From NCBI GenBank assembly GCA_015478945.1, contig JABUQX010116905.1, positions 1 to 15,000 on the forward strand: a stretch of DNA of 15,000 nucleotides, written 5' to 3'. This document shows, piece by piece, positions 8,207 to 15,000 of this stretch. Position 1 is the stretch's first letter; every line of letters starts with the position of its first letter. The translations under genes and the position numbers were made by a program. Under the pieces are notes generated by a model. It saw only the letters and a program-made list of their open reading frames with translations. It searched no databases and was not told where the DNA came from. Source of the DNA: Trachelipus rathkii. Its lineage: Eukaryota > Arthropoda > Malacostraca > Isopoda > Trachelipodidae.

Positions 8207-8849
8207 GTAATAGTGCATTACATAAAAAAAAACATCCTCGTTTTGTTACACACAAACAACCCATGCTGTATCTCAGTAAATATGAGGTCTAGAGCGAAAA
8301 AAATTTGGTGCACCTATTAATCGCATCTAGTACGAGTGAACAAAGATTTTTTTATAATGGTTCGAAGTCAATTTTTTGAATTTTGGGATTTTTTTTTCAT
8401 TTTTGAAAAATTTTAACACAAATTTCAGGCATTTCTTACCCAACTTTTTGAGACTTTTCAAGCATTCACTGCATTAAGATTTATAATTAGTATAGATTTT
8501 GATTCTCTGTTGGCACCCATCCTTGATCGCATTTCACACCAAATTTCATGAATTTTATGCAGCCTCCCTCGACCATTGAGTGAGCTCTAAAAAAAACCAC
8601 TTTGTAACGAAAAAAAAAAACAATTCCAAATTAATTGAAAATGTGCATGTATAAATGCCTATAATCCTATCAACATGCTGTACTGGTTGTTTTTTCTTTT
8701 GGTCAGTATTGGGGCCTGAACCCCCCCCAAAAAAAAAAAAAAAACAAAAAAAAAACCCAACTTGTAAAAAAAAACAAAACAATCTTGTTTCCCCCCAAAA
8801 AACCAGTGTTAAAAATATATATTATACAATGTATATTTTTTAACATTAT
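8207..8849. other. non-coding DNA with homopolymer runs
   Basis: No credible gene is present; the small frames here are made of homopolymers. Long runs of A, T and C occur, including a C run followed by A runs near 8720-8760. Weak internal similarity exists (for example GATCGCATTTCACACCAAATTTCATG near 8525 against CACAAATTTCAGGCATTTC near 8418), which hints at an old repeat. No family is recognised. Confidence 0.5.
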
Positions 8850-8882
8850 TGTATATATATATATATATAATATATATATATA

Positions 8883-8920
<38 letters not shown>

Positions 8921-8924
8921 CTAA

Positions 8925-8955
<31 letters not shown>

Positions 8956-8999
8956 TATATTATATATATATATATATATTATATATATATATATAATTA
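8850..8999. repeat. (AT)n microsatellite block
   Basis: AT dinucleotide repeat with occasional GTATAT and CATAT interruptions. Small frames read from it are runs of Tyr and Ile and are not genes. Confidence 0.9.
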
Positions 9000-9130
9000 T
9001 CAATCACATTTCGTATGTGCTAGAAATGATGTCACCACGTCTCCCGCATGTTATAATTTTCTAGCACTTCAGCATTTCCATACCTAGCATCATCAAGAAT
9101 ATACCTGAGTCAGGTTCAGACTACCTATGT
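9000..9130. other. short unique non-coding stretch
   Basis: Mixed-composition sequence between an (AT)n block and a set of diverged repeats. No gene or element is recognised. Confidence 0.4.
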
Positions 9131-9144
9131 TTTAAGGGTATAGG

Positions 9145-9610
9145 GAGTTGATTGCCATGGTGTTATAAGGCTTGGGGGCACACGACATGGTTTAGTACCA
9201 CCGATACCACCGTTTCTATGTTAATCTTAGCATGGTATATTTGTAATGTCTCGGAATAAACATATGGTATCGATTAGTATATAATCGACGCTGAATCGAT
9301 TCCCGTGGTTTATGATGCAATCTAATCACTCTTACCATGGTTTAGTATCAGATAGTACCCCTACCCCCCTTTTCTAATGCACCTATGCAACTTTTTTATT
9401 TCTGGAGCTACAGAGCCGAGCTTGGTGTTGGCTAGTATGTTTTGAGGTATGCAGAGTCGATTCCCGCTATTGCTGGTGGTAGTTTCAACGCTTTGAGGTT
9501 TTAGAATGCAATCAACAACGCATTTTTATGTGGCCGGCTTACCTCTATTTCGGAGGGAGTGTAGGGGGTTTAAACCTATTCAATGAAGGGGTATAAGATG
9601 CAAATCTATT
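9145..9610 (+). repeat. three diverged direct repeats of about 150 bp
   Basis: GAGTTGATTGCC (9145), GAATCGATTCCCG (9293) and GAGTCGATTCCCG (9454) start three similar segments 148 and 161 bp apart. The first two also share CATGGTTTAGTA (9186 and 9336, offset 150). The last two share a GATGCAATCTAA / GAATGCAATCAA motif further on. Copies are strongly diverged, and no coding function or known family is recognised. The segment is less AT-rich than its surroundings. Confidence 0.45.
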
Positions 9611-10099
9611 CAAGGAGTTTAGGGAGGGAGGGGGTTATTCAGCACAGCAAATTTCCTGATTCAACACACCAGCTACATCATCACAAAATCAGAACACAAT
9701 TTAAGGTAAATAAAATTTTTTTTTTTTATCTTAATTTCATATTAAATTTTACTTTTTTTTTTACTATTTTTAATAATATTTTTCATAAAATATGCTTAAA
9801 AAAGATTTAACTAACATATGATGACATATTGTCACTCTAAGAAGGGTTTTTTTATAAGTGTTTTTTTTTTTTTTATTTTTATTTTTTTTTTTTTTGTAAA
9901 CCATGGTTTTTTTTTTTTTTTTTTTTTTGGATCTAAATAATTATAAAAGTATTAAAGCAAAACAAATAATTTTTCCTGGGATATATAGCCTAGGCCTAGC
10001 CATTATAAGAAATTATTATAAAAGTCTGATATTTAAAGTAGTTTAATAGTTATAGGCAAAAAACTGAAAAATGTTTTTTTTTTTTTATGTAACGGCACT
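9611..10099. other. T-rich low-complexity DNA
   Basis: After about 100 bp of mixed sequence the region is dominated by T runs (9715-9785, 9845-9930, 10075-10085). A small frame starting at 9583 has no features of a real protein. Nothing else is seen. Confidence 0.5.
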
Positions 10100-10262
10100 A
10101 ATATATATAATATATATGATATGTATATATAGTATATATAGATATATATATATATATATATATATATAGTATATATATATAATATATTATATTATATTAT
10201 ACTATTATATATATATATATATATATATATTAATATATATATTATTATATTATATATATATA
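10100..10262. repeat. (AT)n microsatellite block
   Basis: Interrupted AT repeat ending about 13 bp before the 5' LTR of copy 2. Confidence 0.9.
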
Positions 10263-10275
10263 TTGAATAAATTGG

Positions 10276-10661
10276 TGATAACTTACCTTCTTCTCATTCC
10301 AGCAAAAATTGATATAAAATTATTATAATATAGGTTAAAATTTGATTATAATCTAAAGAAGTAATTTATAGTTAAAAATAAGGAATAATAATAAGAATAT
10401 AATAATAATAAGAATAAAATAAGAATGAATAATAAAATTTAAAAAGTACTTAGGAATTAAAAGTGAATGCAAAAGATAAAAGATAGCATATAAAAAGGAT
10501 CAATAAGGAAGATATATATGAAGAATAAAAATCAAGAATAAGCAAGAAATGAATCTCAACCACTTGTTACCTCTTCATGGAACGTGTACATAAACCATCA
10601 AAAGTTGACATCTTCGAGAATAAATCGAATGGTAAGATTAACTATTTTATTGCTTTAATCA
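10276..10661 (+). repeat. 5' LTR of copy 2
   Basis: It starts TGATAACTTA and ends GCTTTAATCA, matching the ends of the 3' LTR of copy 1, with inverted ends TGAT...ATCA. Length is 386 bp, against 340 bp in copy 1. The middle is much more diverged between the two copies than the coding region is. It contains TATAAAAAG at 10489 and an AATAAA at 10524-10529. No convincing tRNA primer-binding site (TGG...) directly follows 10661, so the 3' border remains provisional; the alternative CA at 10671-10672 is possible. Confidence 0.5.
10489..10497 (+). promoter_or_regulatory. TATA-like box in 5' LTR of copy 2
   Basis: TATAAAAAG sits in a less AT-monotonous context (GATAGCATATAAAAAGGATC) and is about 210 bp upstream of the Gag start. 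The string is shared by all three LTRs in the window. A start of transcription some 25-35 bp downstream would put the short leader ORF at 10577 in the transcript. Confidence 0.45.
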
Positions 10662-10684
10662 TTTTATACTCAAATCAGACCTAA
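10577..10684 (+). other. short leader ORF (35 codons) upstream of Gag
   Basis: ATG at 10577 opens a 35-codon frame (MERVHKPSKV...) that ends at TAA 10682-10684, 16 bp before the Gag ATG. It spans the proposed LTR end. It could act as an upstream ORF that reduces or regulates Gag translation. The same stretch also has splice-like signals (GTAAGA at 10632, CAG ending at 10678). No counterpart is recognisable in decayed copy 1, so conservation cannot be tested. Chance occurrence is possible. Confidence 0.25.
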
Positions 10685-10700
10685 TAAATAAACAAACAAA

Positions 10701-11684
10701 ATGTCAAAAGAAGAAGATGAAGATACTGCAAAAGAAATTTTAAAAATAACAATGGATAAACTAACCGACATGATAAAGGAACTGATAGATAGTAAAGAAA
10801 AAGGAGTAACAAATGAACAAAGAAAAATGAATTTAATAACACCTAAATTTAGTGGAAAAAAAGAAGAATCTTTTGAAGAATACTTATTCAAGTTAAAAGT
10901 ATGGAGAGAAGTATCTGAAGAAAAGGAAAAAACTAAAATAGCACAAATAATAGGAGGTTTAGCAGGAGAACCACTAGAAGTAATTATGTCCTTAAATGAT
11001 AAAGAAATATGGACAGAAAATGGAGTAGAAATAATTATAAATACATTAAAAGAAAGATATAGTAGAAATAAAGAACAAGAAAGTTATCTTAAAGTACAAA
11101 CACTATTGAATATGCAACAAAGGAAAGGAGAATCTTTCAGAGAATATGTAGCAAGGTATGATAAAGCAAAAAGAGATTGTGAAAAAATGGATGACATTAA
11201 AATAAGTGATAAGGTACATTCATACCAATTGATAAGTAACTCTAATATGAAGGACATGGAAAGAAAGTTAATTATAAATAAGATTGAAGGAATTAAAACA
11301 AATATTTTCCTAACAACTAAAGAATCAATTGTAAATATGATGGAATCAGTATGTGAAATTGTAGAAAAAGAAGGCACTAAAAATGAAAATTGGTATAATA
11401 AAAATAAATTTTGTACAATATGTAAATACAATAATCATAACACTGAAGAATGTTACTGGAGAGAAAGAACATTTAATTTTAATAAATGTGGTATTTGTAA
11501 ACGGAATAATCATAAAACAGAAGATTGCTATTGGAATGAAGAATATAATAATGTGTGTTGGAAATGTAAAAAAGAAGGACACATAATGAAAAATTGTAAA
11601 GAATATGAACAAATAGAAGAAAGTACTGGTGGTATATTTATTAAGGAAACACATAATGAAAAAACTATATTTAGAAAAAATTAA
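10701..11684 (+). CDS. gag: Gag with three CCHC zinc knuckles (copy 2)
   Basis: A 327-residue capsid/nucleocapsid protein that packages element RNA into cytoplasmic particles. The ATG at 10701 has A at -3 and is the first in this frame after the leader ORF. The N-terminal third is charged and helix-prone. Residues about 50-215 form a capsid-like region (FEEYLFKLKVW, ESFREYVARYDKAKRDCEKM) typical of retrotransposon Gag. Three C-x2-C-x4-H-x4-C knuckles start at residues 238 (CTICKYNNH), 263 (CGICKRNNH) and 286 (CWKCKKEGH); the last is closest to the canonical form. The frame ends at TAA 11682-11684, shortly after a six-A run at 11659-11664 where copy 1 has five A and reads on into Pol. The last seven or so residues are therefore probably a frameshift product. 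The Pol frame overlaps it from 11617. Confidence 0.9.
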   Translation: MSKEEDEDTAKEILKITMDKLTDMIKELIDSKEKGVTNEQRKMNLITPKFSGKKEESFEEYLFKLKVWREVSEEKEKTKIAQIIGGLAGEPLEVIMSLNDKEIWTENGVEIIINTLKERYSRNKEQESYLKVQTLLNMQQRKGESFREYVARYDKAKRDCEKMDDIKISDKVHSYQLISNSNMKDMERKLIINKIEGIKTNIFLTTKESIVNMMESVCEIVEKEGTKNENWYNKNKFCTICKYNNHNTEECYWRERTFNFNKCGICKRNNHKTEDCYWNEEYNNVCWKCKKEGHIMKNCKEYEQIEESTGGIFIKETHNEKTIFRKN

Positions 11685-14600
11685 CTCTATTATTAATACA
11701 GAAAAAGAAGAAAGAAGAAATGAATTAGAGGGAGATTTAGAAGAAAGAAAACTAAATAGAACATTTTTCAATAAGAATGAAGAATGTAATGACTCTAAAG
11801 AAATTAAATATCAAGAAGATGTAATGGCTATTATAGATACAGGAAGTATAGAAACAGTAATTGGAGAATTAGGATTAACAAAATTGATTAGTGGATTAAC
11901 TGATGAAGAATTACAATATATAGATGACACACAAAAATTTAAAAATGGTTGTTTTGTATTTGGAAAAACAGAATATAAAATATTAAAAGAAATATTATTG
12001 CCTTGTAAAATCAAAGGAAAGAGTTTTGATTTAAAAATCAATGTATTAGAGGGTGATATACCTTTATTATTAGGTAAATCAGCAATGAAAAGAATGAAAT
12101 TAAAAATTAACATTGAAGATGGAACTGTTGATATTTGTGATCTTAATCTACAGAAAGTACAGACATTTGATAATGAAGGAGGACATTCCTGCATACTATT
12201 GAATAGAAAACAAAAGAAAACATGTTGGATTAGTCAATTTAAAGACAATTGGATAAAAGAAAAAGATAGAAAAGAAAAATTAAAAAAGCTACATAGACAA
12301 TTTGCTCATTGTGGAATAGAAAAATTATTTAAAACAATAAAGAATGCTAATCAAAAACAAATAAAAGAAGAAGATTTTTGGAATAATGTAAGAAAAGAAT
12401 TGGAGCAAATTGTGAAAGAATGCGAAATATGTAAAAAATATAAGAAAACTCCACCAAGACCTGTAGTAGGTTTGCCATTAGCAAATAAATTTAATGAACT
12501 AATTCAATTAGATGTGGGAGAATTTGAAAGTAATAAATTTTTAGTAATAATAGACCATGCAACAAGATATACACAGGCAGTATGGTTAAAAAATAAAACC
12601 AGTAAAGAAATTATAGAAAGGTTAATCGAAAAATGGATTATATATTTTGGAAGTCCTAATAGTATTATGTCTGATGCAGGAAGAGAATTTCAAAACGAAG
12701 ATATGGAAACTTTTACGACAAAATTGAATATCAAATTAATGAGTACAGCGGCAGAAAGCCCATGGAGTAATGGTTTATGTGAAAAAGTAGTAGGGTTACT
12801 TAAGGAATCATTATACAAGTTAAAACAAGAAGGACATGATAAAAAGAATAGCATGGCATGGGCAGTTTTTGCTAAGAATGGATTAACAAATTATTTGGGA
12901 TATGCTCCTAACCAACTTGTTTTTGGAAGAAACATAGGAATACCAAACATAATAGATTGTGATAACATAATAATGAGTGAAAAGAGAGATACTGATGACA
13001 TGATTAAAGAATTATTAGAAACAATAGAACATGCTAGAAAAATACATATAGAAAATGAAAGTTCAGAAAAAATAAAACGTGCATTGAGAAGTCAAATAAG
13101 AGAACACATGTCAAAAGATATAAATATAGGTGAAGAAGTATATTATAAAAGAAACATTGATAAAGAATGGAGAGGACCAGCTAAAATAATGTGTGTAGAT
13201 GGAAAAACCATCATAGTAAAACATGGAGGTACTTTAAGAGCTGTATCAAAAGTTCATTCAACAAGAATTCAAAAAAGTAAATTAAATGAAAATAATAATG
13301 AACTTGAAGATAAAAAGGATGAATATGAAGAAGAAAGAAATGAAAACATGATAGATAATTTAAATGAGAATGGTAATGATACAGAAGAAATAATATGGTC
13401 AAACATTATAGATGATGAAACTGATAATGAAAATGAAAGTCAAACTGAAGATGAAGAAGAAGAAGAAGAAATGACATCAATTGATGAATATGAAGAAATT
13501 GATCCAAAAAATGTGAAAACAGGTAAATTCTATGAAATGAAATTAAAGAATAATGAAGATATATTAAATTGTTATGTTATTAGTAGAGCTGGCAAAGCAA
13601 CTAGTAAAAAATATAATAGATGTTATAACATACGTAATTTAAATACAAATAGAATATATGATATAGATTTGAAAGAATTTGAAAAAATATATGAATTAGA
13701 TGTAATTGAAAATGAAGAAGATAGCGAGGAAGAATCGTTGGATGCAAGTGAGGAGATAATAGATGAAATAGATAGTGAAGATGAAGGTGAGGAGATAAAT
13801 CAAAGTTATTATAATCATTCAAATGAAGAAATTAAACAAGCCAAAATGAAAGAGATAGAAAATTGGAAGAAGAACAAGGTCTTTGAAGAAGTAAATGATA
13901 AAGGTGAAAGAGCAATTAATGTAAGATGGGTAATTAGTGAAAAATTAATGCAGAATAACAAGAAAAAATTTAAAGCTAGATTGGTAGCTAAAGGATATGA
14001 AGAAAAAGTGGAGGAAAAAACAGATGCACCAACAGTATCATCTGAAGCAATGAAAATGATACTAACCATAGCTCAGGAAAAGAAATGGAAAATAAATGCT
14101 ATGGATATTTCAGCAGCATACTTACAAGGAGATACAATAACAAGAAAAGTATATCTAAAACCACCAACAGAATTTGACAATGGTAAACTTTGGAGACTGA
14201 ATAAAACCGTATATGGATTACAAGATGCTGCTATGATGTGGTATTTATCATTGAAAAAACAATTAATTAAGTTAGGTTTAAAACAAAGTAAAATGGAACC
14301 AACACTATTTATAATGAAAGATTCAATTAATATAGACGGATTATTATGTACACATGTAGATGATATTTTATGGGTAGGAAGTAAAAAATTTGAAAACAAT
14401 ATAATAAATAAATTAAAAAATATCTTTGAAATAGGAGAAAGTAGTTCAGAATCATTTAAATATTTAGGAGTTCAATTATGTCAGGAAGAAAACATGATAA
14501 TAATGGAGCAAAATAATTACTGGGAGAAGATTACAATTAAGGAAATAAAAACAAAAGAAAATAGAAAACTTAATAAAAGAGAAGTAAAAGAATACCAACA

Positions 14601-15000
14601 ATTAATAGGTAAATTAAATTGGATGGCAAGAAATACAAGACCAGATTTAGCGTATATAGTTAGTAAAATGAGCAAGGGAGAAAAAGAACTGAGTATTAAA
14701 GATTATAAAGAACTTAATAGATTAATAAAAAAATACAGAAATGAATTAAATATAATACAAATAAATAATGAGAAGATTGAGAAATTAATAACATATTGTG
14801 ATTCATCATTTGCTAATAGAGAAGGAGATAAAACACAACTAGGATGCATAATTTTTGCTGTAGATAAAAAAGGAAAAATGATACCCATAATGTGGAAATC
14901 AAATAAATCAAAGAAAGTTAACCATTCAGTTATACAAGCAGAGGCAAATAGTTTGCTTGAAGGTATTGAACAAACATTGTATATACAAAAAATGTGGGAA
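11617..15000 (+). CDS. pol: copia-type Pol: protease, integrase, RT, partial RNase H (copy 2)
   Basis: The frame is +1 relative to Gag, open from 11617, and I checked it codon by codon to 15000 without a stop (1128 codons). Protease: active site DTG at 11836-11844 (AIIDTGS) and IPLLLGKSAM near 12056-12087. Integrase: H-x4-H near 12286-12310, CEIC near 12424, and catalytic D, D and E codons at 12511, 12673 and 12781, again D,D(35)E. The accessory ISRAGKATS segment is near 13516-13710 between acidic linkers. RT: KARLVAKGY (Gly codon at 13993, lost in copy 1), motif A MDISAAYLQGD (14104) and THVDD (Asp codons 14359 and 14362). RNase H: D codon 14800, the motif MWKSNK near 14890, and E codon 14941; the third Asp lies beyond the window. 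No start codon is claimed, since the frame most likely belonged to one Gag-Pol polyprotein. It looks intact apart from the Gag junction. Confidence 0.9.

Larger units (their letters stand above)
10276..15000 (+). mobile_element. Ty1/copia LTR retrotransposon, copy 2 (runs off the window)
   Basis: It comprises a 5' LTR, leader, intact Gag, protease, integrase and RT, with the window ending inside RNase H. All visible catalytic motifs are present. Gag and Pol are separated by a frame change that comparison with copy 1 attributes to one extra A in a run at 11659-11664. The remainder of RNase H and the 3' LTR lie beyond base 15000, so LTR identity (insertion age) cannot be assessed here. Confidence 0.9.

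Noticed and set aside
8703..9064. Tyr/Ile-rich small frames on both strands
   Set aside because: They are translations of (AT)n and homopolymer runs and cannot be told from chance.
9583..9810. 75-codon frame with a possible splice donor (AAG|GTAAAT at 9705-9706)
   Set aside because: The frame continues into poly-T, has no domain, and one GTAAAT match is expected by chance. No matching acceptor or exon is visible.
10662..10690. Primer-binding site after the 5' LTR of copy 2
   Set aside because: No TGG-type complement of a tRNA 3' end and no initiator-Met internal match were recognised, so none is called.
11617..11684. Programmed +1 frameshifting between Gag and Pol as in Ty1
   Set aside because: No Ty1-type CTTAGGC heptamer is present, and copy 1 has Gag and Pol in one frame at the same place, so an indel is the simpler reading.

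Overview
The window is eukaryotic repeat DNA with no recognisable host gene. It holds two copies of one Ty1/copia-type LTR retrotransposon on the + strand, separated by about 4.1 kb of simple-sequence and tRNA-derived repeats. The domain order protease - integrase - reverse transcriptase - RNase H places the element in Ty1/copia (Pseudoviridae-like). The integrase and RT wording (ESPWSNGLCE, THVDD) and the accessory 'ISRAGKAT' segment recall copia-like elements of marine invertebrates rather than those of plants or yeast. Together with very abundant (AT)n tracts and tRNA-headed repeats, this suggests a marine invertebrate genome, perhaps a crustacean. That assignment is inference from memory and is of low to moderate confidence.

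Layout. 1-430: AT-rich DNA with no gene. About 430-6126: copy 1. Its 5' LTR is decayed (about 430-1045), its gag and protease are broken (about 1119-2445), then comes an intact 1090-codon integrase-RT-RNase H frame (2530-5802), a purine tract and a 3' LTR (5787-6126). 6127-6552: (AT)n and homopolymer runs. 6551-7790: five repeat units of roughly 290 bp, each with a tRNA-like head; the first is inverted and the other four are in tandem. 7787-8206, 8850-8999 and 10100-10262: (AT)n blocks. 8207-8849 and 9000-10100: low-complexity non-coding DNA, including a threefold diverged repeat of about 150 bp. 10276-15000: copy 2, with its 5' LTR, a short leader ORF, a 327-codon Gag with three CCHC zinc knuckles, and a Pol frame that stays open to the window edge inside RNase H.

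How the parts work together. Gag forms the particle and binds RNA through its knuckles. Protease cuts the polyprotein, RT/RNase H copies the RNA into DNA, and integrase inserts it. Copy 1 cannot supply Gag or protease. Copy 2 has every visible domain, but Gag and Pol are in different frames. Comparison with copy 1 traces this to a six- versus five-A run, so it is more likely an indel or sequencing error than programmed frameshifting. Many differences between repeat copies are one-base homopolymer changes, so base-level accuracy is itself a concern. I did not find a clearly new biological system. The best leads are the intact Pol behind a wrecked gag/PR in copy 1, the conserved extra domain between integrase and RT, the leader ORF or possible intron, and the inverted-plus-tandem tRNA-like array.
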